64,000 nt of DNA from Streptomyces sp. NBC_01267 (GTDB taxonomy: Bacteria; Actinomycetota; Actinomycetes; Streptomycetales; Streptomycetaceae): assembly GCF_036241575.1 (NCBI RefSeq), contig NZ_CP108455.1:2680501-2744500 (forward strand), read 5' to 3'. A model generated the notes under the pieces. That model was not told the origin of the DNA. It saw nothing but the letters and a program-made list of their open reading frames with translations, and did no database searches. Positions 24,254 through 32,280 of the stretch are shown here, in pieces (positions within the stretch are counted from its first letter, which is position 1; every line of letters starts with the position of its first letter). Made by a program: the position numbers and the translations under genes.

Positions 24254-24907
24254 ATGGACACCTTCATGGGCTCGTTCACCTTCATGCACGACCGGCTGCC
24301 GCTGATGCTGGAGAAGACCGGCCAGCACATCTGGATGTGCGCGGTGGTCATCGCCATCTCGCTGGTGGTCGCCGTACCGGCCGGACTGTGGCTGGGACAT
24401 CTGCACCGCGGCGAATTCCTCACCACCAGCATCTCCAACATCGGCCGGGCCCTGCCCAACCTCGCGGTCATCGCGATCGGCCTGGGCATCTTCGGCCTGA
24501 ACTTCGTCAACATCGCGGTGGCCCTGCTGATCACGGCCATCCCCCCGATCCTCAGCCAGGCCTATCTGGCGGTCGACCAGGTCGACCCGGACATGGTCCG
24601 CTCGGCCCGCGGCATGGGCCTCACCTCCCTCCAGATCCTCCTCAAGGTGGAACTCCCCCTCGCCCTCCCGCTGCTCTTCTCGGGCATCCGGATCGCGGTG
24701 GTGTACGTCATCTCCTCAGCCACCCTGGCCACGGTCGCGGGCGGCGGCGGCCTCGGCGACATCGTCCTGGGCCAGGCCAACTACGGCCTGGAGGGCGTGA
24801 TCGCGGCGGCACTGTGGGTGGCGGCGCTGGCGCTGCTGGCGGACGGGGCTATTGCTCTGGTTCAGCGGGTGTTGGTACCTAAGGGGCTTCGGGGTTCGCG
24901 GGGGTAG
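24254..24907 (+). CDS. Betaine-type ABC transporter permease 2
   Basis: 217-residue paralogue of the preceding permease, starting at the base after its stop. The EAA loop RSARGMGLTSLQILLKVELPLALP is nearly the same. LPNLAVIAIGLGIFGLNFVNIAVALLI and TLATVAGGGGLGDIV are family segments. Together the two permeases form the heterodimeric pore. It is the last gene of the operon and is followed by the 24972-25023 hairpins. Confidence 0.9.
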   Translation: MDTFMGSFTFMHDRLPLMLEKTGQHIWMCAVVIAISLVVAVPAGLWLGHLHRGEFLTTSISNIGRALPNLAVIAIGLGIFGLNFVNIAVALLITAIPPILSQAYLAVDQVDPDMVRSARGMGLTSLQILLKVELPLALPLLFSGIRIAVVYVISSATLATVAGGGGLGDIVLGQANYGLEGVIAAALWVAALALLADGAIALVQRVLVPKGLRGSRG

Positions 24908-24971
24908 CCGGCGGAGCTCGGGGCGGCCACCGAGCGGCAACCTACGTTCTGACCACCCGGTCGGTGCGAAA

Positions 24972-25023
24972 CGAAGGACCCGTCCTCCAGGTCGGGTCCT
25001 TCGCCCGTTCCCGGGCGAAGGAC
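24972..25023. terminator. Two overlapping, mutually exclusive hairpins
   Basis: Hairpin A: CGAAGGACCCG (24972-24982) with CGGGTCCTTCG (24993-25003). Hairpin B: GTCCTTCGCCCG (24996-25007) with CGGGCGAAGGAC (25012-25023). The shared middle strand can pair left or right. They sit after the transporter operon and before vsr, so termination is the simplest reading; an attenuator-like switch is possible. Confidence 0.65.
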
Positions 25024-25078
25024 GGGGATCGCCACGCACCGAAGCGGCACTGTCAGTGGTCCGTAGCAGAATTGACTC

Positions 25079-25510
25079 ATGAGCACCGTCGAACCGTCGT
25101 CGCCCGATGTCTCCGAGCGTATGAGACGTCAGCCGCGCCGGGACACCCGCCAGGAGAAGGCGGTGCGGAAGCTTCTCCATGCCTCGGGCCATCGATATCG
25201 AGTGGCATGGAAAATCCCGGACATGCCCCGGCGATCGGTCGACATCGCCTTCACACGCGCCCACGTGGCGGTGTTTCTCGACGGATGCTTCTGGCACGGC
25301 TGCCCCGAACACGCCACGCAGCCGAAGTCCAACGCAGAGTGGTGGAAGGAGAAGCTCGCCAAGAACATGGCGCGGGACAGAGACACCACTGAGCGGCTGA
25401 CCGAGTCCGGCTGGACAGTCCTGCGCTTCTGGGAGCACGAATCTCCGGCCCGGGTGGCCGAACAGGTAGCGGACATCGTCGACCGGGAGCGATCCGGGCG
25501 ACAGTCCTGA
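25079..25510 (+). CDS. vsr: Very short patch repair (Vsr) endonuclease
   Basis: 143-residue nuclease that nicks next to T:G mismatches left by deamination of 5-methylcytosine. It carries RDTRQEKAVRKLLHASGHRYRV at the start of the domain, then RSVDIAFTRAHVAVFLDGCFWHGCPEH. That segment holds the catalytic Asp of the PD-(D/E)XK-like fold and the zinc ligands (Cys, His, Cys, His), and WWKEKLAKNMARDRD and TVLRFWEHE complete the family pattern. The cytosine methyltransferase follows after 21 nt on the same transcript, as expected, because Vsr offsets mutation at methylated sites. An alternative role as the nicking nuclease of a restriction system has been suggested for such loci. Confidence 0.93.
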   Translation: MSTVEPSSPDVSERMRRQPRRDTRQEKAVRKLLHASGHRYRVAWKIPDMPRRSVDIAFTRAHVAVFLDGCFWHGCPEHATQPKSNAEWWKEKLAKNMARDRDTTERLTESGWTVLRFWEHESPARVAEQVADIVDRERSGRQS

Positions 25511-25531
25511 GTCAATACGAGGGGGAACCGA

Positions 25532-26506
25532 ATGACGAGTGCACTGCGGTTCGTAGATGTGTGCGCCGGGGCCGGTGGGCTCGCGCTGGGGCTGGAGCAA
25601 GCGGGGTTCTCACCTGCGCTGCTGCTGGACAACAAGCCGGTCGCCTGCGAGACGCTACGTATGAATCGGCCGGCATGGAACGTGGTGAGCGAGGACCTGC
25701 TCGACTTCGACCCGGCCGACCACAAGGAGGCCTACGACGTCGACCTGCTGTCCGCAGGGCTGCCCCGCGTGAAGTCGTCGGCCACTTTCAGCCGGAGTGA
25801 CAGCGAAGCGGAACGGCGACTCCTGGAAGCAACGATCTATCTGGCGCACGCCGTACAGCCACGTGCACTTCTGTTGGAGAACGTTCCGGGGCTGGCCGAC
25901 TCCCCCGCGTACGAAGATATCCGCGACTTCATCCGCGCGGAACTGACCCACCTCGGTTACCGATTCCGCTGGTTCGTACTCAACGCGGCTGATTTCGGGG
26001 TGCCCCAGGAGCGGAAGCAGGGGGTGATGGTCGCGCTCAAGAACCGCTACTTCGACGCGTTCCGGAAACCGGATCCCACAGTGCGCGAGCACGTGTCGGT
26101 GGGACGGGCGCTGCGCCGCTCCATGGCCGCACGAGGATGGCAAGGAGCCGATCACTGGGCGGCTCAAGCCCTCTCGGTGGCGCCGACGCTCGTCGGTGGG
26201 TCCGAGAACCGCGGCGGGGCGGACCTGGGGCCCACCGGTTCCAAGAAGGCCTGGGCCCGGATGAGGGTCAACGGTGGCTCCGTGGCCGACGAGGTGCCCG
26301 GTCCGACCGACGAGTGGGATCCGAACCCCGGTGCCTCAGGAATGATTAAGATCACGGACGGGCAGGCGGCCATCCTCCAGGCGTTCCCCACCGACTGGCA
26401 CTTCGCCGGCAGGAAGACTGCCCGATACCGGCAGATCGGACATGCCTCACCTCCACCGGTAGGCCGAGCCCTGGGTCTGGCAGTGGCCCAGGCCCTGCGT
26501 TCCTGA
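25532..26506 (+). CDS. C5-cytosine DNA methyltransferase homologue lacking the motif IV cysteine
   Basis: 324 residues with the order of C5-methyltransferase motifs: motif I FVDVCAGAGGLALGLEQAGF (S-adenosylmethionine), motif VI LLLENVPGL, motif VIII NAADFGVPQERKQ, and motif X RQIGHASPPPVGRALG. Motif IV, normally G-G-P-P-C-Q-x-F-S, reads AGLPRVKSSATFS. The catalytic Cys is replaced by Arg and no Cys is near. The protein is otherwise complete with no frame break. Either it belongs to a divergent clade with another mechanism, or it is an inactive partner of the intact enzyme encoded next. A GAGGGGG ribosome site precedes ATG 25532. Confidence 0.88.
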   Translation: MTSALRFVDVCAGAGGLALGLEQAGFSPALLLDNKPVACETLRMNRPAWNVVSEDLLDFDPADHKEAYDVDLLSAGLPRVKSSATFSRSDSEAERRLLEATIYLAHAVQPRALLLENVPGLADSPAYEDIRDFIRAELTHLGYRFRWFVLNAADFGVPQERKQGVMVALKNRYFDAFRKPDPTVREHVSVGRALRRSMAARGWQGADHWAAQALSVAPTLVGGSENRGGADLGPTGSKKAWARMRVNGGSVADEVPGPTDEWDPNPGASGMIKITDGQAAILQAFPTDWHFAGRKTARYRQIGHASPPPVGRALGLAVAQALRS

Positions 26507-26536
26507 TCTTGGACTGCGCCTTGGGGGCTCTGGCCG

Positions 26537-26560
26537 GTGCGATCGCACGTGCGGTCGCAC
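26537..26560. promoter_or_regulatory. Tandem 12-bp palindromes before the second methyltransferase
   Basis: GTGCGATCGCAC (26537-26548) is a perfect palindrome, followed at once by GTGCGGTCGCAC (26549-26560), which differs at one base. They end 28 nt before the methyltransferase start and overlap the expected -35 position of the TACACT -10 at 26575-26580. This looks like an operator for self-control of the methyltransferase. Confidence 0.55.
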
Positions 26561-26574
26561 CCGTCCCCGCTAGC

Positions 26575-26580
26575 TACACT
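26575..26580 (+). promoter_or_regulatory. Candidate -10 element of the second methyltransferase
   Basis: TACACT fits TAnnnT and lies 8 nt before the ATG at 26589, so the transcript would be leaderless or nearly so. No ribosome site is visible upstream of the ATG, in agreement. Confidence 0.4.
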
Positions 26581-26588
26581 TCCCTCCC

Positions 26589-27794
26589 ATGAACCACGTA
26601 CCTCAGCCACGACCACGACCTGCGGATTTCCGCATCGTGGACCTTTTTGCAGGCCCCGGTGGCCTGGATATCGGGGCCGAGGTGCTGGGTATCAAGAGCA
26701 TCGGCGTCGAGTGGGACGACGCCACTCGCGCAACCAGGGCAGCGGCAGGTCTCCGAACCACCACGGAGAAGGACGTCTCCGAGCTGGGCCCCTGTGACCC
26801 CGAGGTCGAGGACGCGAATGTCCTCACCGGTGGTCCCCCGTGCCAGACATTTTCGGTCGCGGGGAACCGCGAGGGGCACAAAGCGCTTGAGGTCGTGAAG
26901 CGTCTGGCCACACGCCTGGTGGGCCACGAAGACGCAGCCGCCTTCGAGCTCGCGTGGAAAGAGGTCAAGGCCGAGACCGACGCCATGTCCGACTCCCGCA
27001 CCGGCCTCGTACTGCAGCCACTGCGATGGATCATGGAAGCCCAGCTCAAGCGCCGGATGCCGTACGACGTCGTCGTCCTGGAGCAGGTACCGACCGTCCT
27101 GCCGGTCTGGAAGCATTACGCGCAGATCCTCAAGAAGGCCGGGTACGCCGCTGAAGCACACGTCCTGCACGCCGAGGAGTTCGGCGTCCCGCAGACCCGT
27201 CGGCGTGCGGTGCTGATCGCGCAGTACGCCCCGGGGCACGAGGACATGGCGGTCGCGTTCCCCCGCCCGACCCACCAGCGATACCGCACGGGGGTCGCTC
27301 GGCTCCCCGAGTCGGACGGACCGGACCAGCAGACACCTCTGTTCACCAACCCCGACAGTGACACGCGGATCCAACGCTGGACAGCGATGCAGGACGTCCT
27401 GCGCGAGCGGCCACGCGATTTCGAAGTGGTGTCCAACTACGGCTCGGGCGGCGATCCCAAGAAGCGTGGCCGCCGCACCTCCGAGGAGCCGGCGGCGACA
27501 GTCACCGGAAAGGTTCGACGCAACCGCGTCTTCCATCTGAAGGAAATCAAATCCGGCGCAAAGGAGATCGGCGAGGAGTTGGAACGGCTGTCGTTCGAGG
27601 AAGCCGGCCTTCTCCAGTCCTTCCCGAAGGCCTATCCCTGGCGGTCGACCGATGTGGCCCAGCAGATCGGCAACGCCATTCCCCCGCGCCTCTCTCTCCA
27701 TATCCTGAGCAGCGCACTCGGACTCGGACGGCCTGAGCCGGAGTTGTTCGAGAAGTTGAGTTCGTGGAAAAGGACACCTCCGATCCAGGACTAA
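26589..27794 (+). CDS. C5-cytosine DNA methyltransferase (catalytic motifs intact)
   Basis: 401-residue modification enzyme. Motif I IVDLFAGPGGLDIGAEVLG, motif IV LTGGPPCQTFS with the nucleophilic Cys, motif VI VVVLEQVPTV (EQV in place of the common ENV), motif VIII AEEFGVPQTRRRAVLIA, motif IX/X LLQSFPKAYPW and QQIGNAIPPRLS. A target-recognition region lies at about 215-330. The stop is 43 nt from the convergent DUF6339-like gene. Together with the upstream Vsr and the Cys-less homologue it forms the modification part of the locus. Sequence specificity cannot be read by eye. Confidence 0.93.
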   Translation: MNHVPQPRPRPADFRIVDLFAGPGGLDIGAEVLGIKSIGVEWDDATRATRAAAGLRTTTEKDVSELGPCDPEVEDANVLTGGPPCQTFSVAGNREGHKALEVVKRLATRLVGHEDAAAFELAWKEVKAETDAMSDSRTGLVLQPLRWIMEAQLKRRMPYDVVVLEQVPTVLPVWKHYAQILKKAGYAAEAHVLHAEEFGVPQTRRRAVLIAQYAPGHEDMAVAFPRPTHQRYRTGVARLPESDGPDQQTPLFTNPDSDTRIQRWTAMQDVLRERPRDFEVVSNYGSGGDPKKRGRRTSEEPAATVTGKVRRNRVFHLKEIKSGAKEIGEELERLSFEEAGLLQSFPKAYPWRSTDVAQQIGNAIPPRLSLHILSSALGLGRPEPELFEKLSSWKRTPPIQD

Positions 27795-27837
27795 CCCGAG
27801 AAACACCTGAGGCCGTGGCACCAGCGCCGTTCAGCCA

Positions 27838-28734
27838 CTACCCGGCAGGTTCCTCGGACATCTCCCTCGCTCGTGCAGACCGGGCATCAGCAAAGAGCTC
27901 CGCAAAGTGATCGGCGAGTAGAGCCACCGAGTCTTCCGGAGCCTGCTCCTCGTCCGGGCCCTCCGGAAGCTCGTGGCGGCGTACCGGCCCGGCCGACTCG
28001 GCAGCCTCGATCCACTCCCGCAGCGGCCCCCCGTCGTACATGACGTCGGGAGCGAGGACGTCGTACATGAGGGTGGCCGCCGACGTGTTGACCACCTTGG
28101 CCAAGTGGTTCACATCGCGGCCGGTACTCACGGTGCCCCGCTCGATGAGGCGCACCATCGCCTGAGCCGTGGGGCGATGATCGATGGCATCGAGCCGCAA
28201 CACGGTGTTGAACATGTCCTGCTCCTCGCAGGCGATCTCCACAGGCCGGTAGTCGGGCCCGTCACGGAAGAGTTCCGCCGCCCACCACAGCCGAGCAAAC
28301 GACTGGGTGTAGTGGGCGCCACGAAATCTGCGTGCGGCGACCGTCTGCTTCTTCCCGTCCTTGCCCTCCTGCGACATGTGGCGCCAGACCACGTAGTCGG
28401 GGGCAACACCCAACGCCAGGTAGTTCCACAGTCTGCTGTCGGCCGCCTCTCGTCGGTCGAGTCGCAGTGCCGCGTGGAGCCGAGGGGCGAGCCAGGCATC
28501 GGCCTTGGTCGGCCTGTCGTCGCGGCACTTGTGCATCACGTCGTCGATCAGGTCGCGTACCGGGCCGAGCTCCGCACGGGCTTCGCCTCCCGGCACCGGC
28601 TCAGCAATCTTGTTGAGCGCGATGGCAGGCACGTCCTCCTTGCCGGTGAGCAGCCCTTCGGTGAGGTACTGGGCAGCATTGAGGTCGGAGAGCAGTGCCA
28701 GGCGTTCGGGCAGGTGGGCCGGCTTGTCGGTCAT
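27838..28734 (-). CDS. DUF6339-like protein of the defence locus
   Basis: 298 residues, soluble, mostly helical. Distinct segments are SRLWNYLALGVAPDYVVWRH, RFRGAHYTQSFARLWWAAELFRDG and a C-terminal acidic region. I associate the W-x-Y-L-x(5)-P-D-Y-V-x-W pattern with DUF6339, whose members I recall beside C5 methyltransferases in actinomycetes; that recollection is moderate. No nuclease or nucleotide-binding motif is visible. ATG 28734 overlaps the preceding stop by 4 nt, so it is the third gene of the coupled minus-strand operon. Confidence 0.75.
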   Translation of the reverse strand: MTDKPAHLPERLALLSDLNAAQYLTEGLLTGKEDVPAIALNKIAEPVPGGEARAELGPVRDLIDDVMHKCRDDRPTKADAWLAPRLHAALRLDRREAADSRLWNYLALGVAPDYVVWRHMSQEGKDGKKQTVAARRFRGAHYTQSFARLWWAAELFRDGPDYRPVEIACEEQDMFNTVLRLDAIDHRPTAQAMVRLIERGTVSTGRDVNHLAKVVNTSAATLMYDVLAPDVMYDGGPLREWIEAAESAGPVRRHELPEGPDEEQAPEDSVALLADHFAELFADARSARAREMSEEPAG

Positions 28735-29729
28735 GCGTCGTTCTCCTGGTGGAGTCGGTCCAGGCCGCGGATGGTGGTGGACAGGGCCTTGGGCACCTCG
28801 GCCCGACGGGCGGCGGCGAAGTGGATACGCGGCTGAAGATCCGTCCATCCTGATGCGCCGGTGCGTCGCCGGTGGACCTCGCGCAGTGCCTCCTCGACAG
28901 GTCGGCCCGGCACGACATCCGGAAGCATCTCCCGAAGGACCTCGCCCCGCCAGTCATGGGGGAAGAGCGGCGTACCGTCGTCCTCGATCTCCAGGTCCCC
29001 GATGGCGGTGTGGAACACAGCGGTCCACACGTCCGTGCACATCTGGGCGAGTAGCAGGTCTCGGACCAGGCCCTCCACCGAGGAGCCGTTACCGCCGACG
29101 AGGTCGGTGATGCCCTCGAAGTCGGTGTTCACGTGCACTGCAGGCAGCCGACCGGAAGTGTCCACGACCCAGGGCACCTCCCGGAAGGGGCGAAGCCACT
29201 CCGGACCGCTTCCGAAGCCGACCTCGACCACATCGAGTTCCCGCTGCCTCAGAGGGGACTCGGCCGTCAGGTCGACAATCCACTCCTTTTCCCTCTCCGA
29301 CGACGCGATCACACGCCCTCGCACCCCGTCGACCGTGGCCACCACATGGACGGCGAGGGCCGCCCGGTCCAGATGGCTCGCACGCCACAGATCCAGGTGA
29401 CCGATCCACTGCCGCCCGCCCTCGGCCTCGGGCGCCAGACGGACAGCGACTCGTGTGTTGGTCGCCTTCTCGGTCAGTACTGCGACGACCGACACGTCGG
29501 ACCAGCAGCTGTCGGGCTCGGTGGCTTTGGCCGAAACAGTGGCCGACAGACTCAGGCGAGCACTCTCCCAGTCGTCACGCTCGCTCTGTCCGAGCGCCAC
29601 CACCTGCTCGACGACCGAAAACGCCTTGGTATCGAGTGGTTCCCGGCTCTCTCCAGGCCCCTTCAGGACCACCGATGTCACACGCAGGGACACAGCGCCG
29701 GGAAGCCGCTTGTACGGGTAGGCCCTCAT
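28731..29729 (-). CDS. Unrecognised protein of the defence locus
   Basis: 332 residues. The first half is beta-rich (ARLSLSATVSAKATEP, VVAVLTEKATNTRVAVRL, QWIGHLDLWRASHLDRAALAV), repeated in style like an immunoglobulin or jelly-roll fold. The second half is helical, with LVRDLLLAQMCTDVWTAVFHTA and an acidic ELEIEDD-like strand. No membrane segment, catalytic motif or family is evident. Its start overlaps the stop of the GHKL ATPase gene and its end overlaps the DUF6339-like start, each by 4 nt. Such strict coupling between the ATPase and DUF6339 suggests a fixed-stoichiometry complex. Confidence 0.8.
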   Translation of the reverse strand: MRAYPYKRLPGAVSLRVTSVVLKGPGESREPLDTKAFSVVEQVVALGQSERDDWESARLSLSATVSAKATEPDSCWSDVSVVAVLTEKATNTRVAVRLAPEAEGGRQWIGHLDLWRASHLDRAALAVHVVATVDGVRGRVIASSEREKEWIVDLTAESPLRQRELDVVEVGFGSGPEWLRPFREVPWVVDTSGRLPAVHVNTDFEGITDLVGGNGSSVEGLVRDLLLAQMCTDVWTAVFHTAIGDLEIEDDGTPLFPHDWRGEVLREMLPDVVPGRPVEEALREVHRRRTGASGWTDLQPRIHFAAARRAEVPKALSTTIRGLDRLHQENDA

Positions 29730-31900
29730 GCCGTGTCCTCCTTACCGGAACGGAGCTCGACGACGAGGCCGGTGAGTGTCGTCCGCACCCGGTGGGTCGA
29801 CACGTCGGTCACCCCTCGGAAGGAAGCGCGCCGCGCACCCGGCGCGAAGTGCAGTACGCCATCGATCAATTCGCAGTTGTGCACAGCGGCAAGCTCGGAC
29901 CAGGCCACCACAGGTCGGGGACCCGACCGCACGTCCAATTTGGCTACCGGTGCAAGGCGCCAGGAGTCTCCTCCAGCAGGAATCTTCACCTCTACGGACA
30001 CACACCACGCGCCGTCGGCGTCGATTCGAGCTTCCAGTTCGTCCAGTGTCGGCAGGCCGGCAGGGCCGGTGGGGCGAGTCACCTTCTTCCCACCCACGGC
30101 GAGTCGCTTGCGTAGCCGATCGGTCGTATCGCCGCCCCGCCGCTTCGCCTTGGGCAGTGTGACGAGCTCACGTACGGCTCTGTTGGTGTCACGAGTCAGC
30201 GTGGCGATCCGCCGGTACGCGGAAGGTGAGTACCGCATCCGCAATTCGTCCGTCTGTCCCCACTTGTTGTGCTCAGGAGGCTCGGAGGCCCGGAGGAACG
30301 TCTCGGCCTCGTCGGCGAACGGCGCGTCGTCGCCCGCGGCCTGTCCGGCGAGCAGAACGGCCTGGAACGGATTGGTACCCAGGGCCAGATCGGGGACCCG
30401 GCTGGTCCCGACAGTCATCCGGTTGCCTCGCATCGCCGCCACGGTGTTCGGCTTTCCGTCGGGGTCGTCCGCGTCGGTCACGAGCAGAACTGCCCGGTGC
30501 TCGCCGCCCGTCCTTCGCCCCGCGAGACCCGGCACGTTCAACGGCACTGTCGTCATGGCCACTTGCCCCGCCTCGGTCAGGCGCTCCACGGTCGCACCGT
30601 CGAGGAAGGCCTGGAGCGCACGGGTACGTGCGGGTTGTGTGACACGGGGGTCGACCCGCTCCTCAGCGATGGTCTCCACTCCGTTGCGCAGCGTCCGGAC
30701 AGATGCCTCCAGCAGAGGTCGCCCGTTGCTGCCCGTGGTCATCGCAGCCCAGAAGTTCCGTCCGAGTGCCTGGACAAGACGCTTGTGCATGCGCTGCACG
30801 CTGTCGTCGTCCTCGCCCCCGTCCTCATCCGTCGGCTTGGCTTCGGCGAGGCTTGCCACGTCGTGGGCCCCGACGATCAGGAAGGAGGTACCCGGTTCGG
30901 AGCTGTCCCGCGTGAGGTGCAGCCTCTCGACGGTCTCCTCGTCGGCCCACCACGAGCGGGCTACGTCCGCGCTGTCCGCCGAGCCGGGGTCCGGCCGCCC
31001 GAACCAGGCGGGCCCGGCCCAGGGTTCGCCGTCCACCTCACGCCACGGCAGATCGAGGCGCCCGATGAGCCGTCGTTCGGTGCGCCCTTCATGCGGCTCG
31101 GACAGGGTGGAATTCATGAGCACGAGACCGAGTCGGCTGGTCGCCCAGAGCGTGGCTTTGCCCAGACCGTACGAACCACCGGCGCCGCTCAAGGACTTGT
31201 GGCTGTCCAACTGACGTCGGACGACAGCAGCGAACCTACCGGTCTCGTAGTCGTCACCGGTCAGCCCGGAAGCGTTGTAGTCGTCGACCCGGAGCAGGAC
31301 CAACCGGTCGCGCTCGAACATGTCGCGCAACCCTGCGGCGATGACCTGTCCGACCTTCTGCTCCTGAGCAGCGGCGACCTCGTAGTGCGGGAGGAGTTCG
31401 TCCCAGCAGATCGCCTCACGGAAGCGGGCGAGCGATTCACCTGTGAGTTCGTGCAGCGTGTAGCGGACACGGACCGGCTGCGTACGGTCGAGACGTTCGT
31501 CGAGACTGTTCTGGGTGGCCTCACGGGCCAACACCCCGACATCGGCCTGGAAGGCGAAGGTCGCCGCATTGCCGTAGTCACGACCTCCGTCTGCGTATCC
31601 GGGGCGGTGGCACCAGGTGACGGGCGCGCCGGCCAGGGTGTCCGTGGTCCGCGTGTGGATCGTCCCCAGATCCGTGCCGAGGGCCGAGGCGATCTTCCTC
31701 ACGGTCTCGTCCCGAGGTCGGGCCCGTCCGGTGATCCAGGCCGAGACGGCGGCGCGAGTGACTCCCACCGATTCCGCCAACTCGGTCTGCGTCTTCCTGG
31801 CGTTCTTCAACTGGCGAGCCAGCCAGGGCCCGAAGTCTTCTCCGGCCTCCACGTTCCACCCGTTCCCGGTCGTCACCACGCTGTTCGAGGACCGGGCCAC
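29726..31900 (-). CDS. XRE-type HTH fused to a GHKL (Hsp90/MutL/MORC-like) ATPase
   Basis: 724 residues. Residues 22-80 are a Cro/C1 helix-turn-helix (LARQLKNARKTQTELAESVGV, RAAVSAWITGRARP). Then comes a GHKL ATPase: N-box REATQNSLDER (E127, N131), G1 RVDDYNASGLTG (206-214) and the G2/lid GAGGSYGLGKATLWATS (239-255). The remaining 450 residues contain beta-rich repeats, as in the transducer regions of MutL/MORC proteins, but no endonuclease motif is evident. The GTG start at 31900 follows the TGTCAATC repeats. GHKL ATPases of this kind are known from bacterial modification-dependent loci related to MORC. The HTH may let it control its own operon or find DNA. Confidence 0.85.
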   Translation of the reverse strand: MARSSNSVVTTGNGWNVEAGEDFGPWLARQLKNARKTQTELAESVGVTRAAVSAWITGRARPRDETVRKIASALGTDLGTIHTRTTDTLAGAPVTWCHRPGYADGGRDYGNAATFAFQADVGVLAREATQNSLDERLDRTQPVRVRYTLHELTGESLARFREAICWDELLPHYEVAAAQEQKVGQVIAAGLRDMFERDRLVLLRVDDYNASGLTGDDYETGRFAAVVRRQLDSHKSLSGAGGSYGLGKATLWATSRLGLVLMNSTLSEPHEGRTERRLIGRLDLPWREVDGEPWAGPAWFGRPDPGSADSADVARSWWADEETVERLHLTRDSSEPGTSFLIVGAHDVASLAEAKPTDEDGGEDDDSVQRMHKRLVQALGRNFWAAMTTGSNGRPLLEASVRTLRNGVETIAEERVDPRVTQPARTRALQAFLDGATVERLTEAGQVAMTTVPLNVPGLAGRRTGGEHRAVLLVTDADDPDGKPNTVAAMRGNRMTVGTSRVPDLALGTNPFQAVLLAGQAAGDDAPFADEAETFLRASEPPEHNKWGQTDELRMRYSPSAYRRIATLTRDTNRAVRELVTLPKAKRRGGDTTDRLRKRLAVGGKKVTRPTGPAGLPTLDELEARIDADGAWCVSVEVKIPAGGDSWRLAPVAKLDVRSGPRPVVAWSELAAVHNCELIDGVLHFAPGARRASFRGVTDVSTHRVRTTLTGLVVELRSGKEDTA

Positions 31901-31911
31901 GGTACCGCATC

Positions 31912-31949
31912 GATTGACATGACATCCAACTGTCTAACGGTGATTGACA
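31912..31949. repeat. GATTGACA direct repeats, candidate operator
   Basis: Two exact 8-bp copies at 31912-31919 and 31942-31949, start to start 30 bp, so on the same DNA face. They begin 12 nt upstream of the HTH-GHKL start and could bind its own helix-turn-helix. Confidence 0.45.
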
Positions 31950-31967
31950 GTCACTTCCCGACTCTCC

Positions 31968-32012
31968 GATTGCCCGAGTGGAAACCCATGAGGATTGCCC
32001 GAGAAAAAACCC
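31968..32012. repeat. 20-bp direct repeat in the divergent region
   Basis: Copies 31968-31987 and 31993-32012 share 17 of 20 bases (GATTGCCCGAG, three variable bases, AAACCC), start to start 25 bp. No third copy is seen, so it is not a CRISPR or iteron array. Confidence 0.55.
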
Positions 32013-32280
32013 TTATGCCCTTTATGGTCATTTCGAGTGCGAGGAAAATGAGAGACCGCATTCCGCCATTCCCTCTTGCGCCCCCCGAACACATTGGCTA
32101 GTTTCCTGGATCAACAACCCCACCCTCCACATGGGTTCGCCATTTCCGGTCCCAGTGCGTCGTATCCGTTCACCCGTGATGACGAGGGTGATCGACGCCC
32201 CTCAGGAAACACTCCCCCCACCTTCGCGTGTCTTCTGCTGCCCTGCACAAGCGTCACCCTTCCGCGAAGGCACAGTTCAC

